Source: Nicotiana tabacum
Taxonomy: Eukaryota > Streptophyta > Magnoliopsida > Solanales > Solanaceae
DNA length: 64,000 nt
Assembly: GCF_000715075.1 (NCBI RefSeq)
Contig: NC_134102.1
Span: forward strand, 103,283,501 to 103,347,500
Direction: 5' to 3'
Made by a program: the position numbers and the translations under genes. The number at the start of each line of letters is the position of its first letter. Within the stretch, counting starts at the first letter, position 1. Positions 21,721-33,285 of this stretch are shown here, piece by piece. The notes under the pieces were generated by a model. That model was not told the DNA's origin. It worked only from the letters and a program-made list of their open reading frames with translations, and did no database searches.

Positions 21721-23279
21721 GAAGCAGAGAGGCCATTGGCGTTGGATGTTCAGGCCTTAGCCAGCTAGTTTGTAAGATTGGATATTTCTGAGCCGAGTCG
21801 AGTATTGGCTTGTGTGGTCTCTCGGTCTTCTCTTTATGATTGTATCAGGTATCTTCAGTATGATGACCTCCACCTGCTTGTCCTTAAGGACATGGTTTAG
21901 CACGGTGATGCTAAGGAGGTCACTATTGGATATGATAGTGTATTAAGGATGTAGGGAAGGCTATGTGTGCCCAAGGTAGATGGGTTGCAGGAGTTGATTC
22001 TCAAGGAGGCTCACAACTCGCGGTACTCCATTCATCCGGGTGCCGCAAAGATGTATCAGGACTTGAGGTAGGATTACTGGCGGAGGAGAATGAGGAAGGA
22101 CAGAGTGGAGTATGTGGCTCGGTGCCTAAATTGTCAACCGGTAAAGTATGAGCATCAACAACCGGGTGGGTTGCTTTAGAAGTTAGAGATTCCGGAGTGG
22201 AAATGGGAGTGGATCACTATGGATTTCGTTGTTGGACTCCCACATACTCAGCGGAGGTTTGATGCAGTTTGGGTGATTGTGGATAGGCTAACCAAGCCAG
22301 CTCATTTAATTCCCATGATGACTACCTATTCTTTCAAGCAGTTGGCTAGAATTTATATCCGTGAGATCGTCAGGCTTCATGGCATAACGATATCTATTAT
22401 CTCTGATCGGGGTACGCAGTTTACATCACGATTCTGGAGAGCCGTACAACATGATTTGGGTACTAGAGTGGAGCTGAGCACAACATTTCACCCTCAGACG
22501 GACGGACAGTCCAAGCGCACTATTCAGATATTAGAGTACATGCTTCGTGCGTCTGTGATGGAGTTTGGAGGATCATGGGACCAGTTCTTGCCACTTGCAG
22601 AATTTTTCTACAATAACAACTATTAGTCGAGCATCCAGATGGCACCATATGAGACTTTGTATGGTAAGTGGGGTTGGTCTCCAGTGGGTTTGTTCAAGCC
22701 GGGTAAGGCTAGATTATTTGGTACGGACTTGGTTTAGGATGCCCTAGATAAGGTGAAGGTGATTTAGGATCGACTTCGCACAACCCAGTCCATACAGAAG
22801 ATTTTTGTGGATCGGAAGGTTCGAGTTTTGCTCCGAGTTGGAGAGCGGGTCTTTCTTCGAGTTTCTCCTATGCAGGGCGTTATGAGGTTTGGGAATAAGG
22901 GCAAGTTGATCCCAAGGTTTATCGGCCCATTTGAGGTGTTGCGGCGAGTTGGGGAGGTTGCTTATGAGCTTGCCTTTCCTTGCCTCCCAGTCTTGATAGG
23001 GGTTATCCGGTATTCCACGTTTCTATGTTCCGGAAGTATCACGGTGATCTGGCTCATGTATTGGATTTCAGCTCAGTCCATTTGGACAAGTATTTATCTT
23101 TTATTGAGGAGCGAGTGGCTATTTTGAACAGGCAGGTCAGAAAGATAAGGTCGAAGAACATTGCTTCAGTAAAGGTTCAGTGGAGGGGTCAGCCGGTCGA
23201 GGAGGCGACTTGGGAGACCGAGCAGGATATGTGCAGCCGTTATCCTCGTCTTTTCACAGCTTCAGGTATGTCTCTATAG
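21720..23279 (+). pseudogene. Chromovirus integrase with chromodomain, broken
   Basis: The zinc-binding N-terminus near 22000-22145 has lost its frame. The catalytic core is clear: TMDFVVGLP (first Asp, near 22217), IISDRGTQFTSRFW (second Asp, near 22398) and HPQTDGQSKRTIQ (near 22490). The Lys in that last block stands where the family has the catalytic Glu, so the DDE triad is lost. A GPF/Y-type region (FIGPFEVLRRVGEVAYELAF) follows near 22920. The chromodomain lies at about 23110-23255 (VAILNRQVRKIRSKNIASVK and WRGQPVEEATWE). Chromodomains of this kind guide insertion into heterochromatin. A frameshift near 22980 and TAG stops at 22624, 22736 and 22767 break it. Confidence 0.92.
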
Positions 23280-23303
23280 TCGTTTGAGGACGGATGATTG
23301 TTT

Positions 23304-23316
23304 TAAGAGGGGGAGG
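23304..23316 (+). other. Polypurine tract
   Basis: AAGAGGGGGAGGA, directly before the 3' LTR; it primes plus-strand synthesis. The reversed counterpart is at 59760-59775. Confidence 0.85.
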
Positions 23317-23317
23317 A

Positions 23318-25990
23318 TATGATGACCTGACTGGTCGTTTTGAGAGTTATAGCCCCGATCCCCTATTAACTGCTTCCCCTGTACCTATTTCTGCTATTGT
23401 GACTTACCGGGTGGTTTCGTTTTGGTTTTTTGAGTGTTTTGGGATTCTTAGTCCCTAAATGTAGGTTTAAACCTTAGGTTTTGGAGAGCAGTCAAAATAG
23501 TGTGAAGACGACTCCAGAATGGAGTTCCGGTGGTTTTGTTAGCTCCGTTAGGTGATTTTGGAAGTCTGTAACTCATTTAGGCTTGAAATGACGAAAGTTG
23601 AAGTTTTGGAGATTTTGACCGGTAGTGGAATTTTTGATATCGGGGTTGAATTCCGATTCTGGAAGTTGGATTAGGTCCGTAGGGTTGAATATGACTTGTG
23701 TGCAAAATTTGGGGTCAATCGGTTGTGGTTTGGTTGGTTTCAGCATTAATTGTCGAATTTTGAAGTTTCAAGTTCTTTAAGTTTGAATCGGTGGATGATT
23801 TGTGATTTTCACACTGTTTGATGTGGTTTGAGGGCTCAACTAAGTTTGTATGGTATTTTAGTATTGGTTGGTATGTTTGGTTGGGGTCACGGGGGCCTCG
23901 GGTGTGTTACAGATGCTTAATGGAAGAAATATTGGACTTAGGAAATTGATGAAGCCTTCAGGCATCTGGTGTTTTCGCACCTGCGGTGGGGCAGATGCAG
24001 GGCCATACGTGCTGATGATTAAGAGCAAAAGTGGATTTGGAGGGAGTGGTCAGGGGCCGTAGGTGCGAGGTGAGTTCTGCATCTACGATGCCCGCAGATG
24101 CGCTGGAGAGATCAGAGGAGCGGTGGAGGACCGTAGAAGGGACATAGGTCCGCAGGTGCAACCTTTTGATCGCAGGAGCGGGCGATGGGTTTTAAATGAA
24201 AACCGCACATGCGATGGAATTTTCGCAGGTGCGGAACCGTAAATGCGGTTGAAGGCTCGCAGAAGCGGTTTGACTGGCAGAAAAAGGGCTGAGTGCGAGG
24301 GTTTGATTTCATTCTTCATTTTTTGACTTGAGAGCTCGGAATTTGGCAATTTTTCAAGGGTTGTTTAGAGGAAGATTTAGGGTAATGATTCCTAACTCAT
24401 TTTTGGTTGTATTCCATTAATCTCTAGTTGTTTTCTCCATTTAATTTCGGATTTGGTGTTGAAAATTTGGGGAAAAGTTGAGAAAAGTTCTTAGGCCGAA
24501 TTTTGGGATTTTGATCAAGATTTTGGTATCGGATTTGAGTAATTTTGGTATGAGTGAACTCGTGAGTGAATGGGTGTTCATATTATGTGACTTTTACCCG
24601 ATTCCGAGACGTGGGTCCGGGGAGGCTTTTTAGGACGATTGTTTAATTTCTTACTTCAGCTTTGATTTCATTAGCTAGATTAGTTCCTTGTAGTTATATT
24701 TATGTTATGAAATTTATTTTTGTTAGATTTGGGCCATGCGGAGTCGGATATTCGTGGAAAAGGCATTGTCACCGATTGATTGAGCTTGGTTTGTGGTAAG
24801 TCGCTTGCCTAACCTTGTGTGGGGGAAATCCCCTTAGGATTTGGTACTCTCGTGATATGTGAGCGTCGTGTACGTGAGGTGACAAGTACATACACGGGCT
24901 ATTTATTGAAAACCCCAATTTATTTTACTGAGTAGTAACATGTTTTTCCTTTAATTTGAGTTATACCGTTTAAATGAATATTAATCTATTTTCATTCTTA
25001 ATTGAGCTATTCCAACATTCGTAGTTATCCTGATTACCCTAATATCGCCTGTCTACGTGATTTAACTTGTTATTTGAACTCTGTGAAGCATGCCTAGTTG
25101 ATTTCCTGTTTTTCCTTGTTCTTTATCAGTCTTAACTGTAAAATTCTTGTTGTTAACTATGGTATTTATCGATTGAGCTATGTGTTTACTTTTAAGTCTA
25201 TGAGGCGATTCCTCGTGTTCTCCCTCTATATTTACTTTTGAGACTACGAGACAGTTCTTCGGAATTTCTCCCTACATATTTACTTTTGAGACTACGAGGC
25301 AGTACCTCGGGAGTTCTCCCTGCATATTTATTTTGGGACTACGAGATGGTATCTCGGGAGATCCCCTGTTGTTTATCCCTGTGTGTTGCATTGTTATATC
25401 GCTATGTTTTCTTTTTGTTAAATTCCAATCTCTTAATATATTATTATATTTTCCTGCTTTATTTATTATATACCATTGGACCTGACATGACCTCGTCACT
25501 ACTCTACCGAGGTTAGTCTTGGCACTTACTGGGTACCGTTGTGGTGTACTCATGCAACTCTTCAACACATGTTTTTGTGTCCATATCCAGGAGCTCCTTA
25601 TCAGCCCCGCTACTAGCTGAGAGTGCTTGCTGTTGTACAGAGACTTCAAGGTAGATCTCCTCATCGGCAGACCTCGGAGTCCCCCTCTATTCTCCCCTAT
25701 GTCATTTACCTTCCGTACTTTTTTTGTTAGACTCTAGTGTATAGAGATACTAGTTTCCTTCTGTAGCTTGTGACTTACGATGTTCAGGGTTTTAGGAAGA
25801 TTTTGTAATATAGAGTATTGGTTATTGCACATGCTAAGAGACATTGTTATTAGTTATTTAGTTATCCACTGCTGTTAGTTGCCAAGTTTTACTTTCGTTT
25901 TTGTTATATTTCTGCAATTTGCTAGGCTTGCCTAGTCATAGAGACTAGGTGCCGTCGCGACGTTATACGGAGGGAGTTTGGGTCATGACA
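23318..25990 (+). mobile_element. Chromovirus 3' LTR (LTR D)
   Basis: Begins TATGATGACC (TG changed to TA) and ends GGGTCATGACA. It is collinear with LTR C with scattered substitutions and indels. It has four instead of five 48-bp repeats (about 25190-25370), GTAAGT at 24796, GTGACAAG at 24879-24886 (one change from LTR C), the hairpin 24867-24872/24891-24896, and CTCGTCAC at 25492-25499. The clear divergence between the two LTRs means the insertion is old. Confidence 0.92.
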
Positions 25991-26371
25991 ATCATGATTA
26001 GTAAAAGGGATGATTTTTACCTCTTTTGGAATTGTACTTAGGGTAAAACTCCTCCACTATATAAAGGGAGTCTAACTAATCATTAGGTATCATTGTAACA
26101 CGCATATCAAGGCAAAATACTCTTATTTTCTCTGTTATTCAAAGTTCTTACTTTTCTTCATCATTTATTCATTATAAAGAAGCGAGGATCGAAGGCAGGC
26201 ATTTCATTAAAGCTATTATTGAGTCCGGGATCACTCCCCTTAATTGGGTTGGCAATTTATTACATCCTTTATCTGTTTAATCTAACGCAATTTATCATTT
26301 GTGTTGAATTTATCCGCACATCCTTAAAACTACATATAAATTTAATTGTTATCCATTTTTTAGGGTAAACA
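25991..26371 (+). mobile_element. Tat element 1, 5' LTR, remainder
   Basis: Continues the LTR after the chromovirus insertion, with a TATA box at 26058, and ends TAGGGTAAACA next to the PBS. It matches the minus-strand LTR at 56472-56874. Confidence 0.85.
26058..26065 (+). promoter_or_regulatory. TATA box of Tat element 1
   Basis: TATATAAA in CCACTATATAAAGGGAG. The Tat 2 LTR has the same box reversed at 56760-56767, so it is conserved between copies. Confidence 0.75.
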
Positions 26372-26374
26372 GTT

Positions 26375-26392
26375 TGGCGCCCACCATGGGGC
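26375..26392 (+). other. Primer binding site, Tat element 1
   Basis: TGGCGCCCACCATGGGGC, 3 bp inside the LTR end. Two other Tat-like copies in the window have the same site with small changes. I do not assign the tRNA. Confidence 0.85.
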
Positions 26393-26508
26393 TAAGGATA
26401 ATAGTGGCAATTTGATACAAATTTCCATAACACACTCTATTTTACACTTGTTCTTTGAGATCCTAATTTCAGGTCAAATTAAAAATATCAAATTCCCAAT
26501 CTACCCAT

Positions 26509-28251
26509 TTGAATGTTGATGTTGAATCCGGCTACCATGGAGAGAACAACAATGTGGTGCCCAGCAACGAGGCACCACCTGTTGACCCCAATAGAGTTCC
26601 AACTGCGGACCCGATTGATGCTAACTCACATGTGGCTATCGAAGAAAACTTGCCAACCGACCCCGAAAATAGCATTCGTGGGGGAGCCCGATCGATAGCC
26701 CGAGGTACAGACAATGGTGAAGGCGATGGTATCAACTTGTGGGTGATCATCAAAACTTTAGAGGCTCAACATGTAGCGATAGCCTAGTTGCAGAACCAGA
26801 GTTGCGCCCCCAGTAGAGTTGAGCCCGAACTGTCCCTTGAAAACACTTGCAGAAATGAACCAGTCACAAAAAGGCCGAGTGAGGCTGAACCCAAGACCAA
26901 CCGCGAGATAATAAAGATGCTCGAAGACCTGACAAAACGGGTGGAATCGAGAGAAAAGAAAATTGAAGCTAATGACAAAAAAGTGTAGACCAATAACTCC
27001 AGGGTCGATCAAATCCTAGGAGCACCACCGATACTGTAAGCCCTTGATTCCAAGAAGTTTGTCCAAAAGCATTTCCCTCCGAGCGCATCTCTGAAGACAT
27101 TCCCGAAGAAGTTCCGTATACCTGAAATTCCGAAGTAAAATAAAACGACTGATCCAAACGAACATGTGACCTCCTACACATGCGCCATCAAGGGGAACGA
27201 CTAGGAAGATGATGAAATCGAATCCGTTTTGCTGAAAAGGTTCGAGAGACCTTGTCAAAAGGAGCTATGATATGGTATCACAACTTACTCCCTAATTCTA
27301 TTGACTCATTTGCTATGCTTGCAGATGCCTTTGCAAAAGTGCACACCGGGACCATCAAGGTCGATACCAAGAAGTCATAACTTTTCAAGGTGAAGCAAAG
27401 AGATAACGAGATTCTTAGGGAATTTGTGTCGAGGTTTCAAATGGAACAGATGGATTTGCTCCCAGTCGCGGACGATTGGTCCATTCAGGAATTCACCCAA
27501 GGAATCAACCCCTAAAGCTCATTGGCTTCATAAAAGTTGAAGGAAAATTTGATAGAATACCTGACGGTAACTTGGTTCGACGTCCAAAACAAGTACCAAT
27601 CAAAAATCAGGGTCGAAGACGATCAGCTCGGGGCCCCTTTCGGATCCGTTTATTCTGTCAAAACTAGTGACAGAACCAAAAGAGTCGTCGATCATGAACC
27701 AAGATCGAACAAAGATCGGTATCAACCATACAATGGAGATTGAAGGAGTAATAGGTCCCGATGCTACCCTACAAGGAATGAAATAATAAGCGATTGAGGT
27801 CACAATAACCGGGGACTCATGGAAAAAAATGATTTTGACAGACCCATCAGGTCCAAGGAAGCACCAAGGTTATAAGAGTTCAACTTCTACATCGATGATG
27901 CCGGCATCGTATCAGCCATCAAACGAATCAAAGATACTAAGTGGCCTCGACCGTTGCAATCTAATCCTGCCCAAAGAGACCCCCATCTAATGTGTAAATA
28001 TCATGGAACTCACGACCATAGAGTCGAAGACTACCGTCAACTGAGAGAAGAAGTAGACCGATTATTCAATAACGAACACCTCCTAGAGTTTTTGAGTGAT
28101 CGAGCCAAATATCACTTCAGGAATGGGGACTCCAACACGAATATTGAGCAAGAGGAACCTTAGCATGTTATTAACATGATCATTGGTGGAGTTTACATCC
28201 CCCAAGGGTCGATGTTAAAGAGCACTAAAGTGTCCATTACCAGGGAAAACC
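26509..28251 (+). pseudogene. gag: Tat element 1 gag, broken
   Basis: Starts near 26509 (MNVDVESGYHGENNNVVPSN) and is collinear with the Tat 2 gag on the minus strand below 56355. A coiled-coil-like stretch (KMLEDLTKRVESREKKIEAN) lies near 26910-26970, and the capsid-type region spans about 27100-27650. A Cys/His segment CKYHGTHDHRVEDY lies near 27990, its last Cys changed to Tyr. Stops at 26785, 26986 and elsewhere and several frame changes (for example near 27250 and 27540) disable it. The frame is cut at 28251 by the reversed solo LTR and resumes at 31089. It is a decayed copy of the same family as Tat 2. Confidence 0.88.
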
Positions 28252-31088
28252 TGTCACGACCCAAAATCCATTAAAGGTCATGATGGCGCCGGACACCGCT
28301 GTCAGGCAAGCCAAAAATAAATACTTAATTTGGTTCTCATTTTAATATTTTTGAAATCATATTTCCTTCAATTAAGTAGTAAAAGATGGAATTTACAGAA
28401 TAAATAATAATATTTTTAACAATTTCAATACGGGACAACCCAAATCACCCCAAAGCACCCCAAAACCTGGTGTCACAAGTGCATGAGCCTCAACTAAGAA
28501 TGTAAAATAAAATACAACATCTATCCAGAATACAAATTCGGACCGGAGAAATATAAATACTCTAAAGGAGACTCTGCTGGCTGCGGACTCGTAATCGAGG
28601 AATGCAGCTCACCTAATTCCCCGCAATAACCGCACCTTTGCACCCACAAGGCCACTAGACATATATGCACCTACACAAAAATGTGCAGCATGTGTAGTAT
28701 GAGTATATAAATCAATGCGTACCCAGTATCTATCAATAAAATTTCATTGATATAATTAAGCATGGATTACGTAGAACGGCTGTAAGCTCAATATCATGAA
28801 ATAAGTAAACAAATATTTTATTCATAAGAAATTTCCAAATTTATTTTCGTAATTTAACATTTTTGCATCTTGGGCGAATGAAAGCTATATCAATTATTAT
28901 AAATTCCAAAAATATATCATGCGCAAATCATGCCGAGGTCATACGGCCTGATCCAACATAATATTTAAATTGTGCATTGCCGAGGGTCGAACGACACGAA
29001 CCATAAATGCATCTATCTGCTACCGAGGCGTTCGGCCCACTCCACAAAAGCGAAAACACATTAAACAACCAATTCAAGATTTATTAAGGGGCAAAGATTC
29101 CAAGAATTTCAAATTCCCATTTAACGGTCAAGTAAATGAAGTTTAATCTTTTTACAATTCCTTTATCGAGTTTCTAATTGTTTTAAACAATTAAATTAAT
29201 AAGTAGGGTGCAACATCGCAAGTACAACATGATATGAGTCCTAGACTACCCAGACATAAACATAATAGTAGCTACGCACGGACTCTCGTCACCTCGTGTG
29301 TATGTAGCCCCCATAAATAGAAGCACATAATAATTTAATTCACCTATGGGGTTAATTCCCTCTTACAAGGCTAGAAAGGTGACTTACCTCGCTCCGAAGT
29401 TTCATAGCCGGCTCCCAAGCCCTTCCAACAAATCAAACCGACGCCCAACGCTCCAAAACTAGTCAATAAATGTGCAAACCCATAAAAATATACTCTAATA
29501 CTCACAACAATTCGATTTAAACAAATTCCCAACTCTGCTCGAAAAGTTGATAAAATCACCCTCGGGCCCACGTGCCCGGATTCCAAAATTTCAAAGATAA
29601 CCTTTACCCATAACCTAACTAACTCAAATATATAATTTATTTCCAATTCCATGCCCAAAATTCGTGGTCAAAATCCAAAATACAAATTCTAGGTTTTCTA
29701 CTAAAAATCAAACAATTTTCCCAAATTTCCTCCTTATATCTAGATATAAACTTTACATTTAGCTCATAACAAGTAAGAAACTACTTACCTTGTGTTACAT
29801 GATAAAGACTCCTCAAATTCGCCCAAGAACCGAGCTCCAAATATCCCAAATGAAAATGAAGAAATGACCAAGTTGGATCCCTTATGTTCTGCCCAGTTTC
29901 CGCTTTTGCGGATTACTTGACCTCATTTGCGGTCCCTCTTCTGCAGATCTCCCATATCTTCTGCGATCCAGGGCTTCCAGACCATTTCCGCATATGCGGT
30001 ATCCCATGCACAGATGATGCGCATCCGCATATGCGGATATGCTTCCGCACCTGCGCCCCCAGGCATCCTCTCAATCTCGCACATGCGACGCACCTCCGGA
30101 TCTGCGACCTCACAGGTGCGGACAACCCTTCGCACCTACGGTCACTGCCAAGCTTCGCCCAAATCGCACTTGCGACCATTTCCTCACTTCTGCGGTCACG
30201 CACCATTGGTCAAACTTGCGCAGGTGCGATTACACCAGAATTGGTGCACTTCAGCCATTCCTTAAGTCCAAAACTTGCTCCGTTAATCATTTGGAACCCA
30301 CCCGAGGCCCTCGGAACCTTAACTAAATATACCAACATGTCCCAAAACACATTATGAACTTAGTTGAGCCTTCAAATCATATCAAACAACGCTAAAACCA
30401 TGAATCGCATTCCAATTCAAGCTTAATAAAATATTCGATGCCGAAACCTATCAAATCACGTTCGATTGACCTAACATTTTGCACACAAGTCACATTCGAC
30501 ATTACGGACCTACTACTACTTCCGGAATCGGAATCCGACTCCAATAACAAAAAGTCCACTACCAGCCAAACTTCTCCAAAACCTTCAGATTTCCAACTTT
30601 CGCCAAATGACCCCGAAATGAGCTACGGACCTCCAAATCCACATATGGATGCGCTCCAAATACCAAAATCACCATACGGTGCTATTCCCAGACTCGGAAT
30701 CCCAAACGAACATCAATAACATTTAAATACACTTCAACCCAAATTTATGAAATTCTTCCAAAATGCCTACTTCTACAATAGGCACCAAAAGGTTCCGGGG
30801 TCATCCAAAACCCGATTCAGACATACGCCCAAGTCCAAAGTCATCATACGAACCTGTTGGAACCTTCGAATCCCGATTCTAAGGTCGTTTACTGAAAACT
30901 AACACCTTAGTAAATTATTCCAACTTAAAGCTTCTGAAATGAGAATTTTCTTTCTAAACCAACTCCGGGTTTCCCGAAATTCAATTCCGACCATACGTAC
31001 AAGTCATAATACCTGAAGTGAAGCTTCTCAGGGCCTCAAATCACTGAACAACACTCTAGGGCACAAAACGACTGGTCGGGTCGTTACA
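28252..31088 (-). mobile_element. Solo LTR, reversed, inside Tat element 1
   Basis: On the plus strand it runs from TGTCACGACCCAAAATCC to GGTCGGGTCGTTACA, the reverse of a chromovirus-type LTR (TGTAACGACCC...GGGTCGTGACA). Comparison with the Tat 2 copy near 54600 shows that the coding sequence is continuous once it is removed. The flanking bases AAACC and AAAAT give no exact target duplication. There is no internal region, so it is a solo LTR. It carries box CTCGTCAC (29285-29292; GTGACGAG in sense), ACTTAC at 29382 (GTAAGT in sense) and a dyad cluster at 29890-30240. The second complementary box is not kept. Confidence 0.88.
29890..30240. repeat. GC-rich dyad cluster in the reversed solo LTR
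   Basis: Repeated CGCATATGCGG, CGCACCTGCG and CGCAGGTGCG type units in both orientations. Frames of 70-157 codons that cross it on either strand are not genes. Confidence 0.8.
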
Positions 31089-31690
31089 AAAATGAACTCG
31101 ACATTATGTACTGTAAGGAACCGTGTATTTCAACAACGAGGACGCTAAAGGCATCGTACAGTCACTCAATGATGCACTAGTAATATCTGTACTCATAAAT
31201 AAATCTCGAGTTAAGCGTGTGTTAATTGATCTAGGTAGCTCGGCCAATATCATCATATCGAGGGTCGTGGAACAACTGGTTCTACAAGACCAAATAGTGC
31301 GTGCAGTTTGAGTTTTAAACGGATTTAACATGGCATGCGAGACCACTAAAGGGGAGGTAGCCTTGCTAGTAAACCCAACCCATAATGGTTCAGGAAACAA
31401 TGTTCTACATGATCGAAGGATATATGAGATACAATACTCTATTTGGGAGGCCATGGATTCACAACACGAGGGAAGTACCCTCAACGCTACATCAAGAGTT
31501 GAAATTCCCCACGCCGGGAGGAATCAAAACAGTTTACAGGGACCAACCGGCCACAAAATAAATGTTCGTGGTCGATGAGGTGGTCCCGATATTTTCACTC
31601 TTCGCATCAAAGAACCAGAATTCGGTCACCAAGTAAGAAACCAAATAGGAATCATCGACACCCGCCCCCGACCGAGCCAGAAAAGTAGCA
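31089..31690 (+). pseudogene. Tat element 1 protease region, broken
   Basis: Resumes the coding sequence after the solo LTR. It contains VLIDLGSSANIIISRVVEQL near 31219-31278, the aspartic protease active-site region of Tat elements, where D-S-G is usual and this copy reads D-L-G. A TGA near 31309 and a frame change soon after break it. The matching region in Tat 2 is 54198-54569 on the minus strand. Confidence 0.82.
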
Positions 31691-32784
31691 GACAGACGAG
31701 GACGATGATTACGGAGTCCCTGGGTCTTTTATAGCCCCTGACAATTCTGATACCGCCAAGTTAACAGTCGAGGAGCTGGATCAAGTTAGATTGATCGAGA
31801 ACCTGCCTGATCAGAAGGTATACCTGGGCACGGGGATAACTCGCGAGCTGAGGAAAAAAATCATTCAATTCCTTATATCTAACATAGATTGTTTCGCTTG
31901 GTCCCATCTTGACATCACATGGATCCCGTCGAAAATAACTACCTGCAAGCTAAGCTTGGATCCAAAGTTTTACCCGGTTAAACAGAAGATGAGGCCTCAG
32001 TCAGAAGTCAAGCATGCATTCATCAAAGACGAGGTATCCAAACTCCTTAAAAAAGGTTCCATTCGGGAAATAAATTAAGAATGTGTGTAGACTACAAAGA
32101 CTTGAACAATGCATGCACTAAAGACTCCTTTCCTTTGCCTAACATCGATCACATGATCGATGCGACGGTTGGCAACGAGATACTCAACTTTATCGACTCC
32201 TATTCCGGGTACAACCAGATCCGGATGGACCCGGGAAACTAAGAAAAGACTTAATTCATCACTAAATACGACACCTTTTGTTGTAACGTAATGCCATTCT
32301 GATTAAACAACGCTGGTTCTACTTACCAACGCCTAGTAAATCGGATGTTCGAAGAGCAAATAGAAAAATCAATGAAGGTTTACATCGACGACATGTTAGT
32401 TAAGTCCCTGCGAGCAGAGGAACATTTTGAACATTTGCAGGAAACCTTCAACATACTGAAGTAATACAATATAAAGATGAACCTGGAGAAATGCGAATTC
32501 GGAGTCGGGTCCGGGAAATTACTTGGATTCATGGTGTCCAGCCAGGGTATCGAGATCAATCCCGACAATATCAAGGCCATATAATACATCACCGTGGTGG
32601 AAAATGTCAAGGTCGTCCAAATTCTAACCAGGCACATAGCCGCCTTGGGTCGGTTCATTTCAAGGTCCTCCGATAAGAGCCATCAGTTATTCTCATTATT
32701 GAAGAAGAAGAATAACTTCTCGTGGACCCCAGAGTGCCAGCAAGTTTGGAAGAACTCAAACGGTACCTTTCGAGTCCACCTTTG
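31691..32784 (+). pseudogene. Tat element 1 reverse transcriptase, truncated
   Basis: Recognisable blocks: LRKKIIQFLISNIDCFAWSH (near 31850), KQKMRPQSEVKHAFIKDEV (near 31980), then the catalytic motif VYIDDMLVKS near 32377-32406, which is intact. Compared with Tat 2, about 50 bp are missing near 32077 between short GGGAA-like repeats, which removes the start of the palm and shifts the frame. Further stops follow near 32240, 32300 and 32462. The sequence stops at 32784 in the RT/RNase H connection, where a reversed LTR begins. RNase H, integrase and the 3' LTR of this element are not seen. Confidence 0.85.
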
Positions 32785-33211
32785 TGTCACGTCCCAAAAC
32801 TCATTGTAGCTCGTGATGGCGCCCAACGTCGTCGTTAGGCAAGCCAACGGTGAACTAACAACTTAGTTATTCATTTTATTATTTTTAAAATCATTAAACT
32901 TGTTAGGTGGAGACATAAATGTGTTAAAGTCGTAGATCAATAAAATTTAAATATTAAACAAGTAAAAGTGTATCGAGGTTAAGCAGACCATAAACAAATC
33001 CTAAAACACCTCAAAACCCGGTGTCACAAGTGCATGAGCATCAACCAAGAAATATAATAAAATTCAACATATGTCTAGAATAGAAGTTAGACAGGAGAAT
33101 GTAAATAACTCTGATGGAGCCTCTGTATGCTGTGGATCATAACATGGAATGAAGCACACCATAAAGTCCCCGCAATAGTTGCGCCTCTCCGCCCAAAAAA
33201 GTCCACCAGGA

Positions 33212-33285
<74 letters not shown>

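Larger units (their letters stand above)
15447..25990 (+). mobile_element. Nearly complete Tekay/Del-type chromovirus
   Basis: A Ty3/gypsy element with both LTRs (15447-18201 and 23318-25990), a Met-type PBS, gag, protease, RT, RNase H, integrase with C-terminal chromodomain, and a polypurine tract. It is inserted in the U3 of Tat element 1. ATTAG flanks the left end (15442-15446) and occurs on the right at 25997-26001, 6 bp beyond the canonical TGACA end; the bases immediately flanking (ATTAG versus ATCAT) match at 3 of 5. More than twenty in-frame stops and a missing stretch in RNase H make it non-autonomous. Lineage assignment rests on the chromodomain, the Met PBS and the long LTRs. Confidence 0.93.

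Noticed and set aside
29884..30357. Open frames of 70-157 codons on both strands over the GC-rich block
   Set aside because: Overlapping frames on both strands in a dyad-rich LTR segment; composition artefact with no domain.
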